The translations under genes were made by a program, and so were the position numbers. Under the pieces are notes generated by a model. It worked only from the letters and a program-made list of their open reading frames with translations, searched no databases and was not told the DNA's origin. DNA of 15,112 nucleotides, taken from the NCBI GenBank assembly GCA_024640385.1, contig JAHEFC010000043.1:1-15112 (forward strand), read 5' to 3'. The stretch's first letter is position 1. Each line of letters begins with the position of its first letter. This document shows positions 6,795-14,023 of this stretch, piece after piece. Source of the DNA: Sphingobacteriales bacterium (GTDB taxonomy: Bacteria > Bacteroidota > Bacteroidia > Chitinophagales > Chitinophagaceae).

Positions 6795-6857
6795 AAAGGC
6801 GAGAGGAGGGAGGAGAAAGGCGAGAGGAAACATCCTCAAGCCTCTCGCCTATCGCCT
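6795..6857. repeat. Inverted AGGCGAGAGG repeat after the response regulator
   Basis: A 13-base unit AAAGGCGAGAGGA occurs twice in direct order (6795-6807 and 6816-6828) and is followed by its inverse CCTCTCGCCT (6841-6850) and a further partial TCGCCTC (6852-6858). The second unit and its inverse form a ten-base-pair stem with a 13-base loop. Purine-rich sequence begins directly at the stop codon (6788-6790). Behind it, 6873-6887 contains two copies of CAATTCG, perhaps a fragment of another repeat type. No T-run follows closely, so a terminator role is doubtful. Confidence 0.7.
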
Positions 6858-6920
6858 CAAATTACGTCGCAACAATTCGCCAATTCGTCTCATTATCCAA
6901 ATTTCCCTTTTTTGTCAAAG

Positions 6921-6928
6921 TAGTTTTG
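6921..6928 (+). promoter_or_regulatory. -7 promoter element (TAGTTTTG) of the beta-barrel receptor gene
   Basis: TAGTTTTG matches TAnnTTTG exactly. The leader would be about 25-30 bases, reaching the ATG at 6964 and containing a small hairpin (GAAGC-CGAT-GCTTC, 6936-6949). No clear TTG lies 17-23 bases upstream, which may mean dependence on an activator such as the neighbouring LytTR regulator; that last point is inference. Confidence 0.55.
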
Positions 6929-6963
6929 TTCTCGTGAAGCCGATGCTTCGTAAAAAACGAGAT

Positions 6964-9597
6964 ATGAAAAAACTAATGATGTTGATGGTGGTATTGCTGA
7001 TGGGATCAATGATCTACGCCCAGCCACCCGCAATGCCCGGAAATGGCAAAATGCAGTCAGCCCCGTCCATTGGAACCGTTTTCGGCAAACTGGTTGACGC
7101 CAATGGTAAAGCCGTGTCCGATGCATCAGTGATGCTGATGGGCATGAAGATGGATACCGCTGCAAAAAAGACGAAAGAAGTATTACTGAAAGCATCTACC
7201 ACCAAAGCGGCAGGATCTTTCCGTTTTGAAGACCTCCCCATATTTGGCAACCTCACCGTTAAGATAACAGCCACAGGATATGAACCGATAGAAAGGACAT
7301 TTTCATTTGTAGAGATGCCGGCGGGTGGGTCTCCAACCGGGACTCCCCCAGCTGGTAAGCCATCTGCGGCACCAACCGGAGGGGGTACAATGCCCAATTT
7401 CGAAAAAGACCTGGGCAAACTGACCATGAAGGTGCAGCCGACTGAAATGCAGAACATCACTATCGTAGGCACCAAACCGGCCCTGAAGATGGACATTGAC
7501 AAGAAAGTATTCAACGTTGAAAAAAATATTGTCAGTGCAGGGGGTACAGCAGTAGATGTGATGAAGAATGTGCCCTCCCTTAACGTAGATATCGACGGCA
7601 ACGTGACCCTCCGCAATGCATCACCACAGCTCTATGTTGACGGCAGACCTACTACGCTAACCCTGGATCAGATACCTGCAGATGCCATTGAATCTGTGGA
7701 AGTGATCACCAATCCTTCAGCCAAATACGATGCATCAGGTGGTAACGCTGGTATTCTTAATATCGTTCTGAAAAAAAATAAGAAATCAGGCTATAACGGC
7801 AATCTGTCCCTGGGTGTAGATAAGCGCGGCGGAATTAATGGAGGTGCAGGCCTGAACATTCGCCAGGACAAATTCAACTTCTCACTGAATGGTTTCACTA
7901 ACCAGATGAAGAACAGGGGTACTGGTGAAACCCATATGGAAGACCTGCTCAGTGATCCAACCTTGCTGGTAGATCAGTATACCAATTCAAAAAATGCAGG
8001 TGGCTTCATATTCGGGAAAGCAGGACTGGATTATTTCGCAACTGACCGGTCAACCTTTTCGGTGGGTATCATCCGGGTCCACGGCAGCTTTAAGCCAACT
8101 GAATATATGATGTCAGATTCTTCATTCAGCGATGGCAGCTATAAAAGCTATAGTGAACGTTATTCCAACACCAGCCGCCAGTTCAACGCAACGGGCTTCT
8201 CTGCAGGCTATAAATATATTTTCCCGAGGAAAGGTGAAGAACTCACAGCTGATATCAATGTGTTCCAGGGTAAAAGTGAATACGACCAGAAATATGACAC
8301 CTACATCTATGATGAAAAAGGCGGCCTGGATATGGGCGAACAACACCAGCAAATCCTCGGAGACGGCACCAACAGGTTCACCACCATACAGACTGACTAT
8401 GTGAGACCACTGAAAAACGATGGAAAGATCGAAGCAGGGTTAAGGGCACAGCTAAGGGGCCTGACCAATAATCAGTCAAATTATTTCATGGACAACAGCG
8501 GTATGTTCATCAAAATTCCAAGCTCAACCACCAATTATAAGAACTACGATAATGTGTATGCCGCATACCTGACCTATGCTGGTAAAATAAAAACATTTGG
8601 ATACAAGGTAGGATTGAGGGCTGAACATTCTGACTACAAAGGCGAAATGACGGAAACAGGTGAAGAATTTTCAAACAAATATCCCATCAGCCTCTTCCCT
8701 TCAGTTTTCCTGAGCCAGAAACTGAAGAACAACCAGGAATTGCAGTTGAATTTCACCAGGAGGATCAACAGGCCTTTCTTTTTGCAGATGATGCCTTTCA
8801 TTGATTCATCCAATCAACTGAACTGGACACAGGGCAATCCCGAACTGAAGCCGGAATTCACCAGCTCATTGGAAGCGGCATATTTGAAAACCTATAAGGG
8901 CAACAATACCCTCCTGGCTTCGGTATACTACAAATACACCACCGGACTGATAACGACCATCCTGGATACCGTATCTCTCAGCAATGGTTCAACACACCCG
9001 ATAACTACTTATGCCAATGCAAATTCCAGTTATATGGCAGGACTTGAACTGACTTCGCAGAACCAGTTCACCAAATGGTTCGATCTGAATACAAATGTCA
9101 ATATCTACAATTCAAAGATCAATGCAGATGAACAGACTATCAATACTGAAGCGATGTGGAGCTGGTTTGCTAAGTTCAATTCAAATTTCAAACTGCCTAA
9201 GAACTATACGATACAGTTCTCCGGCACCTATCAATCTAAGACCAATACACCTGTGAATACCGGTGGTGGCGGATTTGGCCCTCCGGGAATGGGTGGAAGC
9301 GGGGCAACTGCCCAGGGCTATGTTAAAGCCAGCTATGGATTTGACATTGCCTTCAAGAAAGCCTTCCTGAAGAATAATGCAGGTTCTGTAACCGCTTCAG
9401 TAAGTGACATCTTCAGCACTCGCCAAACACACCAGTTCACCTACAGCGAGTTCTACAATAAGGAATCACTTCGCTGGCCGGATTCTCCAATGTTCAGGGT
9501 AACATTTAACTACAGGTTCGGAAAAATGGATATGAACCTGTTCAAGCGTAAAAATATGAAAGGAGAATCAGAAGGGATGCAGGGAATACAAATGTAA
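6964..9597 (+). CDS. Outer-membrane beta-barrel receptor with carboxypeptidase-regulatory-like domain (TonB-dependent receptor family)
   Basis: From 6964 the protein has 877 residues and a signal peptide (MKKLMMLMVVLLMGSMIYAQ, cleavage near residue 20). A carboxypeptidase-regulatory-like beta-sandwich follows at about 36-115 (GTVFGKLVDANGKAVSDASV to ITATGYEPIERTF), then a Pro/Gly linker (120-145), a plug-like domain at about 165-275 (VDVMKNVPSLNVDIDG, LYVDGRPTTLT, IESVEVITNPSAKYDASGG) and a barrel to near the C-terminus, ending FRVTFNYRFG. It fits the Bacteroidota OMP_b-brl_3 group. A Gly/Met-rich stretch (GGGGFGPPGMGGSG) lies in a probable late extracellular loop, and the region around the signal cleavage site and the last 20 residues are also rich in Met. 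No TonB box or SusD partner is visible, so the transported ligand is unknown. The frame extends to a GTG at 6934; 6964 starts the signal peptide. Confidence 0.9.
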   Translation: MKKLMMLMVVLLMGSMIYAQPPAMPGNGKMQSAPSIGTVFGKLVDANGKAVSDASVMLMGMKMDTAAKKTKEVLLKASTTKAAGSFRFEDLPIFGNLTVKITATGYEPIERTFSFVEMPAGGSPTGTPPAGKPSAAPTGGGTMPNFEKDLGKLTMKVQPTEMQNITIVGTKPALKMDIDKKVFNVEKNIVSAGGTAVDVMKNVPSLNVDIDGNVTLRNASPQLYVDGRPTTLTLDQIPADAIESVEVITNPSAKYDASGGNAGILNIVLKKNKKSGYNGNLSLGVDKRGGINGGAGLNIRQDKFNFSLNGFTNQMKNRGTGETHMEDLLSDPTLLVDQYTNSKNAGGFIFGKAGLDYFATDRSTFSVGIIRVHGSFKPTEYMMSDSSFSDGSYKSYSERYSNTSRQFNATGFSAGYKYIFPRKGEELTADINVFQGKSEYDQKYDTYIYDEKGGLDMGEQHQQILGDGTNRFTTIQTDYVRPLKNDGKIEAGLRAQLRGLTNNQSNYFMDNSGMFIKIPSSTTNYKNYDNVYAAYLTYAGKIKTFGYKVGLRAEHSDYKGEMTETGEEFSNKYPISLFPSVFLSQKLKNNQELQLNFTRRINRPFFLQMMPFIDSSNQLNWTQGNPELKPEFTSSLEAAYLKTYKGNNTLLASVYYKYTTGLITTILDTVSLSNGSTHPITTYANANSSYMAGLELTSQNQFTKWFDLNTNVNIYNSKINADEQTINTEAMWSWFAKFNSNFKLPKNYTIQFSGTYQSKTNTPVNTGGGGFGPPGMGGSGATAQGYVKASYGFDIAFKKAFLKNNAGSVTASVSDIFSTRQTHQFTYSEFYNKESLRWPDSPMFRVTFNYRFGKMDMNLFKRKNMKGESEGMQGIQM

Positions 9598-9598
9598 T

Positions 9599-9671
9599 AT
9601 TCCGGATTATAGATTCCGAATTCCGGATGATCACAATCCGCAATTCGGAATCCGGAATACGGAATGTTTTT
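9599..9671 (+). terminator. Palindromic ATTCCGGAT-type repeat followed by a T-run
   Basis: Two 30-base arms (9599-9628 and 9636-9665) separated by seven bases pair at 25 of 30 positions. Each arm contains variants of ATTCCGGAT and ATTCCGAATT, so it is built from repeated short units like the other intergenic palindromes. Starting two bases after the receptor stop and followed by GTTTTTTG, it could work as an intrinsic terminator. It probably belongs to a repeat family that is dispersed in the genome. Confidence 0.65.
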
Positions 9672-9691
9672 TGACACAGTTAGAATTGGAC

Positions 9692-9722
9692 GCCGGGGGT
9701 TTCTACCCCCGGCTCTTTTTTT
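9692..9722 (+). terminator. Intrinsic terminator of the receptor gene
   Basis: GCCGGGGGT (9692-9700), loop TTCT, ACCCCCGGC (9705-9713) make a perfect nine-pair GC-rich stem followed by TCTTTTTTT. This is a textbook rho-independent terminator for plus-strand transcripts. Confidence 0.93.
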
Positions 9723-9752
9723 AAAAGAAATTGCCCTGTGGAAACAGGGCAA
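9723..9752 (-). terminator. Intrinsic terminator facing the minus strand
   Basis: TTGCCCTGT (9731-9739), loop GGAA, ACAGGGCAA (9744-9752) form a perfect nine-pair stem; on the minus strand it is followed by TTTCTTTT. It would end transcripts that come through the short ORF at 9990-9781, or readthrough from the GH3 gene. The plus-strand terminator is back to back with it. Confidence 0.7.
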
Positions 9753-9780
9753 GCTAACGACACTCTAATTTACAATTGAG

Positions 9781-9990
9781 CTATTTGAAACCAAGATTCA
9801 CTGAAATACTGTTAGCAATCAACCCCGTTGTTTGCTGATAATGGCCGGCACTACCTGAAAAATTTAATACGATGCATTTGTGTTCCTGTCTTGCCTTTGT
9901 TATGGCCTGGACCATATTACTCATCCAGGCGGGAGGATTGCCCAAATGAAAGATCACTGGCATTAATAAGGAAAATAGAATACCCATCAT
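9781..9990 (-). pseudogene. Truncated thioredoxin-fold protein (probable remnant, 69 aa)
   Basis: The ORF begins with a signal-peptide-like stretch (MMGILFSLLMPVIFHLG), followed by WMSNMVQAITKARQEHKC and IVLNFSGSAG. The pattern of Trp, a helix with AxxxAK-type spacing, then HK-I-(V/L)-LNFSGS strongly resembles the start of secreted thioredoxin-like proteins of Bacteroidota, where SGS is followed by DWCxxC. Here the cysteines are absent (SGSAGHYQQ) and the protein stops 16 residues later, with no matching continuation in the other two frames. No clear promoter is seen in the 50 bases between it and the GH3 terminator. It is most likely a decayed gene; a short exported protein is possible. This ORF is the only coding candidate in the 480-base gap 9598-10077. 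Confidence 0.5.
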
Positions 9991-10040
9991 ATTTAAATGA
10001 TGACCATCCCATAAAAAGGGTTGGGGCGAAGTTGAAACAG

Positions 10041-10069
10041 AAATAAAAAGCCGTTCATTGCTGAACGGC
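10041..10069 (-). terminator. Intrinsic terminator of the GH3 gene
   Basis: On the minus strand GCCGTTCA, loop GCAA, TGAACGGC form an eight-pair stem (10050-10069) followed by TTTTTATTT, starting eight bases after the GH3 stop. The stable GNRA-type loop adds weight. Confidence 0.88.
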
Positions 10070-10077
10070 CCTGATCG

Positions 10078-12447
10078 CTACTTTTTCACAACCGGTTTCA
10101 GTTCATTTATCGGAACCTGTGGCACCAGTGATTTTGTTGTTTTCTCAACTACCAACTCTTTTGGCAGTTTGAAATCGGCTGAACGTCGGATATCAGCAGA
10201 AGATGCGCCGATCTTCACTGTGTAGTCACCGGCCTCAGCGATCCATGCAGATGATTTTACATCAAACGAAGCCAACTCAGCAGGAGTGATCAAAAATGTT
10301 AAAGTCTCAGATTGCCCCGGCTGCAGCAATTTGGTTTTGCCGAAAAGCTTAAGCTCAGCAGCGGGCTTATCCATTTTTTTCGCTGGCGCACTGATATAAA
10401 GTTGTACAGCCTCTTTACCTGCAACATTACCAGTATTGGTGACCGTAACCGATGCAGTGACTGAACCTGCAAACTCTTTTGATGAAAGCTTCAGATCGGT
10501 ATAACCAAATGTAGTGTAAGATAATCCATAACCAAATTCATAAGCAGGCTTCACGTTGAATGTGTTATAATAACGATAGCCCACATAAATCCCTTCTTCA
10601 TATACCACCTCCGCTTCAAATGCCGGCATGCCCATCATACCCGGAACAGGTTTGTCTTTAAACTCCCTGCCAGGGAAATTCTTTGAAGAAGGCACATCAT
10701 TATAAGAAGCTGGAAAACTGGTTGCAAGTTTTCCTGATGGATTGACTTTACCGGTGAGTATATCTGCTATTGCATTACCACCTTCCAGTCCGGGCTGCCA
10801 TGCCAGCAATATTGCATCTGCAAGATCGCGCCACTGGGTCACATCTACCACTCCACCCACATTCAGAACCACAACTACTTTTTTTCCTTTGGCATGAAAT
10901 GCATCTGACACCAGCCTCAGGAATTGTTTTTCTTTTTCAGAGAAATAATAATCATCCGTCAACTTCCTGTCCGTTCCTTCACCTGCATTTCGCCCTATCG
11001 AAACCACAGCTATATCATCAGACTCAGCTGCATTATCCAGAACAGTTTTATCAAGCTCCATTTCCGGAACGGGCTTGGAGGGACTCATGAATTCTTCAAA
11101 CATGTTCTTGGGTGGACGACTGGCTTTTTCTTTTTCGAGATATGTACTATATGCACTGTAAACCGTGGGGTCCACAATATAGCCTGCTTTAAAAATTCCC
11201 TCGGCCAATGGAACTACATAAATCGTGTTTACAGCACCGCTACCCGTACCACCTGCAACCAGGTCAAAACTATTATTACCTAAAACCGCCACCCTGCGCT
11301 TATCTGCACTGATGGGCAAGGTTCGGCCTTCATTCTTCAATAACACCATACTCTCGGCAGCTGCCATTCTTGATAGCCGGGCATTCTTTTTCAGGTCGGG
11401 CTGATCAGAATATTTATATCCGTTGAAAACAGGTGTCTTTAATATGATGTTCAGGATATCTTCTACATTCTTATCGATGATCTTTACATCAAGTTTACCG
11501 GAGGTTACAGCATCCAAGATCATTTTATTCTGATCAGGCTTCCCCGGCATCAACAGGTTGTTTCCAGCTTTCATTTGTTCTACAGCATCATTCCCTCCAA
11601 ACCAGTCAGTCATCACAAATCCCTTATATCCCCATTCATTGCGCAATATATTATTCAGGAGATCCCCGCTTTGAGAGGTATGCACACCATTGATCTTATT
11701 ATAAGAACTCATGACCGTCCAGGGCTCTGCTTTTTTTACAACGATCTGCCATCCCCTGAGATAGATCTCCCTGAGCGCTCTTTCGCTCATGATCGTATTG
11801 ACCGTATTCCGGTTCGTCTCCTGGTTATTTGCAGCAAAATGTTTTACAGAAGTACCAACTCCCGAGCTCTGTATTCCCCTCACCATTCCCGCTGCCATAT
11901 TACCTGTTACTACAGGATCTTCAGAATAATACTCGAAGTTTCTCGCACCAAGTGGATTGCGATGAATATTCATACCGGGGCCGAGTAAAACGTCCACACC
12001 GTATTCTTTAGCTTCCGCACCAAATGCTTTACCCACGGTCTCTGCCAGGGCTGTATCAAAACTGCATGATAACAGCGTTCCGGTAGGCCATGCCGTTGCA
12101 TAATATATTCTGCCGATGTTACCAGTAAGCATGTGAACGCCTGTAGGACCATCAGTTACCACCACCGAAGGAATACCCAGGCGGGTAATGCCTTTAATGG
12201 TACCGGAAGCACCGGGAACTCTTTTAGGACCTGTTGGAGCAGGCATTCCCGGGAGGGCCATGCCCGGAATATTCAATCCCTCTCCCACCACAAAACTCAG
12301 CTTCTCTTCAAGTGTCATCGCCTTCACCACGTCACTGACGGAGCTTTTGCCCAGCTGGGGCAGATTATCCTGCGCGATGGACGACCGGCTGTACATAACA
12401 AATGCCAGTAACATCACTGTACCGGCAATTCTTTTAGTCTGGATCAT
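10078..12447 (-). CDS. Secreted glycoside hydrolase family 3 (beta-glucosidase/beta-xylosidase type)
   Basis: The 789-residue protein has a signal peptide (cleavage near residue 25, after SIA), so it is periplasmic or exported. The N-terminal TIM-barrel domain spans about 35-340, with KHFAANNQE at 202-210 and the catalytic nucleophile Asp281 in GFVMTDWFGG. The C-terminal alpha/beta sandwich spans about 365-590; Glu490 in NAGEGTDR is a candidate acid/base. A fibronectin-III-like domain ends the enzyme at about 655-765 (AGKEAVQLYISAP). I see no PA14 insertion. The tail after 765 is Lys/Val/Pro rich. It releases beta-linked sugars from oligosaccharides; the exact sugar cannot be told from sequence. 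It is divergent from a Nudix-type regulator that probably controls it, stands alone as a transcription unit and has its own terminator. No SusC/SusD pair is nearby. Confidence 0.92.
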   Translation of the reverse strand: MIQTKRIAGTVMLLAFVMYSRSSIAQDNLPQLGKSSVSDVVKAMTLEEKLSFVVGEGLNIPGMALPGMPAPTGPKRVPGASGTIKGITRLGIPSVVVTDGPTGVHMLTGNIGRIYYATAWPTGTLLSCSFDTALAETVGKAFGAEAKEYGVDVLLGPGMNIHRNPLGARNFEYYSEDPVVTGNMAAGMVRGIQSSGVGTSVKHFAANNQETNRNTVNTIMSERALREIYLRGWQIVVKKAEPWTVMSSYNKINGVHTSQSGDLLNNILRNEWGYKGFVMTDWFGGNDAVEQMKAGNNLLMPGKPDQNKMILDAVTSGKLDVKIIDKNVEDILNIILKTPVFNGYKYSDQPDLKKNARLSRMAAAESMVLLKNEGRTLPISADKRRVAVLGNNSFDLVAGGTGSGAVNTIYVVPLAEGIFKAGYIVDPTVYSAYSTYLEKEKASRPPKNMFEEFMSPSKPVPEMELDKTVLDNAAESDDIAVVSIGRNAGEGTDRKLTDDYYFSEKEKQFLRLVSDAFHAKGKKVVVVLNVGGVVDVTQWRDLADAILLAWQPGLEGGNAIADILTGKVNPSGKLATSFPASYNDVPSSKNFPGREFKDKPVPGMMGMPAFEAEVVYEEGIYVGYRYYNTFNVKPAYEFGYGLSYTTFGYTDLKLSSKEFAGSVTASVTVTNTGNVAGKEAVQLYISAPAKKMDKPAAELKLFGKTKLLQPGQSETLTFLITPAELASFDVKSSAWIAEAGDYTVKIGASSADIRRSADFKLPKELVVEKTTKSLVPQVPINELKPVVKK

Positions 12448-12476
12448 AAGAAATCTTTTATTGTGTCATTTTGACT

Positions 12477-12484
12477 CAATATTA
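12477..12484 (-). promoter_or_regulatory. Candidate -7 element (TAATATTG) of the GH3 gene
   Basis: On the minus strand TAATATTG matches TAnnTTTG at five of six fixed positions; a TTG lies 16 bases upstream (12503-12501). It gives a leader of about 25 bases to the ATG at 12447. It overlaps the right arm of the inverted repeat. Confidence 0.4.
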
Positions 12485-12487
12485 GTT

Positions 12488-12495
12488 TATTTTTG
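12488..12495 (+). promoter_or_regulatory. -7 element (TATTTTTG) of the Nudix-type regulator gene
   Basis: TATTTTTG matches TAnnTTTG exactly and lies 29 bases before the ATG at 12525. TTG triplets upstream lie at 14 and 24 bases, both off the usual spacing. The second operator-like site starts inside this element. Confidence 0.5.
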
Positions 12496-12524
12496 TGTCT
12501 CAAGGAAATTAATTTTATTGCCCT

Positions 12525-13298
12525 ATGAAGAAGTTTGGTTCTCTGGCTGATTTTATCCTCGAGGGAAATAAGCATTTTTTACCGGCCCTTTCCATCGACA
12601 ATGTGGTTTTCGGGTTTCACGATAACCAGCTTAAGGTGCTCCTGCTTAAGCTGAAAACCATCAACAAATGGATCCTGCCCGGGGGATTCATATTCAAGAC
12701 CGAAGAAATAGAAGATGCTGCACTGAGGATACTACAGGAGAGGACCGGATTGAAAGAGATCTATCTCCAGCAGTTCCATGTTTTCGGGAGCAGGAAGAGA
12801 AACAAGCAGAAGTTCTTTAAAGATCTGTATAAAGAAATGGGGATCGATCTTCCCGATGACAGCTGGATCCTTCAACGCTTTCTGACCCTGGGATTCTATG
12901 CCCTTGTTGAATTTGAAAAAGTCAGGCCATTGGCCGACGATCTTTCAGCACAAATCTCATGGTGGGATGTGGACAAGCTGCCTGATCTGATGTTCGATCA
13001 TAAAGAGATCATAGAAACGGCCCTGAAAGACATGAGGCTGAAGATCAACCATCAACCTATTGGCTTTAATCTGCTGCCCAGAGAATTCACTTTAAAAAAC
13101 CTCCAAAGCATATACGAAACCATACTGGACAGAAAACTTGACCGTGCAAACTTTAACCGGAAGATTCTATCCTACGGCATCCTCGACAAAAAAGAAAAAC
13201 AATATACGGGCGGAGCTCATAAAGCGCCATATTTATACGCTTTCAATAAGCAAGCTTATTTCAAAGCACTCCAGGAAGGCCTGGAAAAGAATTTCTAA
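12525..13298 (+). CDS. Nudix-related transcriptional regulator (NrtR/AraR type) with degenerate Nudix box
   Basis: The 257-residue protein has a Nudix fold at about 22-165 and a winged-helix domain at about 175-250 (FTLKNLQSIYETILDRKLDR, FNRKILSYGILDKK, APYLYAFNKQAY). The Nudix box keeps Gly54 and Glu60, but the catalytic stretch REUxEExGU reads RILQERTGL (68-76): Ile69 and Arg73 replace two metal-binding Glu. It is therefore probably not a hydrolase but uses the pocket to sense a ligand. In Bacteroidota, members of this family (such as the arabinose regulator AraR of Bacteroides) control sugar genes. It is divergent from the GH3 gene, with an inverted repeat between them, so it probably responds to a sugar released by that enzyme or its derivative and regulates both genes. 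Whether it represses or activates cannot be read from the sequence. Confidence 0.9.
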   Translation: MKKFGSLADFILEGNKHFLPALSIDNVVFGFHDNQLKVLLLKLKTINKWILPGGFIFKTEEIEDAALRILQERTGLKEIYLQQFHVFGSRKRNKQKFFKDLYKEMGIDLPDDSWILQRFLTLGFYALVEFEKVRPLADDLSAQISWWDVDKLPDLMFDHKEIIETALKDMRLKINHQPIGFNLLPREFTLKNLQSIYETILDRKLDRANFNRKILSYGILDKKEKQYTGGAHKAPYLYAFNKQAYFKALQEGLEKNF

Positions 13299-13336
13299 AA
13301 CGCATAGCGCGCAGTCAGGGGGATTCCGCCATGTTG

Positions 13337-14023
13337 TCAAACCACCATACGATAACCTATCCCCTTGATGGTTATGATCTCTATCGAGGGATCTTCTTTC
13401 AGGTAGGAACGAAGCTTGGCAATATAGACATCCAGTGTACGGGAATTAAAGAATGAATCACTGCCCCAAAGCAAATTCAAAATATCTTTTCGGTCTACAA
13501 TATTATTCTTTTGCAACACCAGCACTTTGAGCAGTTCTGACTCCCTATAGGAAAGTTTTTTTTCTTCATTCCCGATCTGCAGCACCTGGCGGTTCAGGAG
13601 GAAAATATACCTGCCCACTTGTACAGTTTCCGCATTCAATTTTTCAGGCGAATCAGCTTTATGTTTTAACGCATTATTGATCCTTACGATCAACTCTTCC
13701 ATACTGAAGGGCTTCCTGATATAATCATTCCCACCCAGGTTGAATCCCTTTACCAGGTCTTCAGTTTGTGTTTTAGCAGTCAGAAACAGTATGGGAATGC
13801 CGGCATCCATCTTCCTGATCTCCTCAGCCAGCTCAAATCCGTCTTTGTTCGGCAGCATCACATCCAGCACACAGATATCTGGCTGGACTTTCCTGAAAGC
13901 CGTCAGCACTTTGGCGCCGTCAGATTCCATGAACACCTGGAACCCCCGGCTCTCCAGGCTTTCTTTTACGATCCTGGCCAGGAACAATTCATCTTCCACA
14001 TACAATACTTTGACCTCAGGCAT
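13337..14023 (-). CDS. OmpR-family response regulator (RprY-like)
   Basis: From the ATG at 14023 the protein has 228 residues. The receiver domain (about 4-118) has Glu10-Asp11, phospho-acceptor Asp54 in CVLDVMLPNKDG, Thr82 and Lys104 (RKPFSMEEL). The winged-helix DNA-binding domain covers about 130-228 (LSYRESELLKVL, SRTLDVYIAKLR, ITIKGIGYRMV). The overall pattern is close to RprY of Bacteroides as I remember it. The frame is open to 14137, but those 38 residues are antisense-like overlap with the kinase; 14023 gives the normal N-terminus. Its first eight bases overlap the end of the kinase gene, so the kinase is translated first and the regulator is coupled. It converges on the Nudix regulator, with 38 bases between the stops and no clear terminator. 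Confidence 0.92.
   Translation of the reverse strand: MPEVKVLYVEDELFLARIVKESLESRGFQVFMESDGAKVLTAFRKVQPDICVLDVMLPNKDGFELAEEIRKMDAGIPILFLTAKTQTEDLVKGFNLGGNDYIRKPFSMEELIVRINNALKHKADSPEKLNAETVQVGRYIFLLNRQVLQIGNEEKKLSYRESELLKVLVLQKNNIVDRKDILNLLWGSDSFFNSRTLDVYIAKLRSYLKEDPSIEIITIKGIGYRMVV

Larger units (their letters stand above)
12459..12503. promoter_or_regulatory. Candidate operator: inverted repeat plus a second related site between GH3 and regulator genes
   Basis: TATTGTGTCA (12459-12468) and TGACTCAATA (12472-12481) are separated by TTT and form an inverted repeat with nine of ten positions paired. A second, related element TTGTGTCTCAA lies at 12493-12503. The first overlaps the candidate -7 element of the GH3 gene, the second overlaps the -7 element of the regulator gene. 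This is the layout expected for a regulator controlling its divergent neighbour and itself. Confidence 0.6.

Noticed and set aside
6934-6963. GTG start for the receptor
   Set aside because: It would put ten charged residues before an otherwise normal signal peptide and would start too close to the mapped -7 element; the ATG at 6964 is better.
8132-8404. Short open frames on both strands within the receptor gene
   Set aside because: The receptor frame is continuous and motif-rich here; the short frames have no start context or recognisable content.
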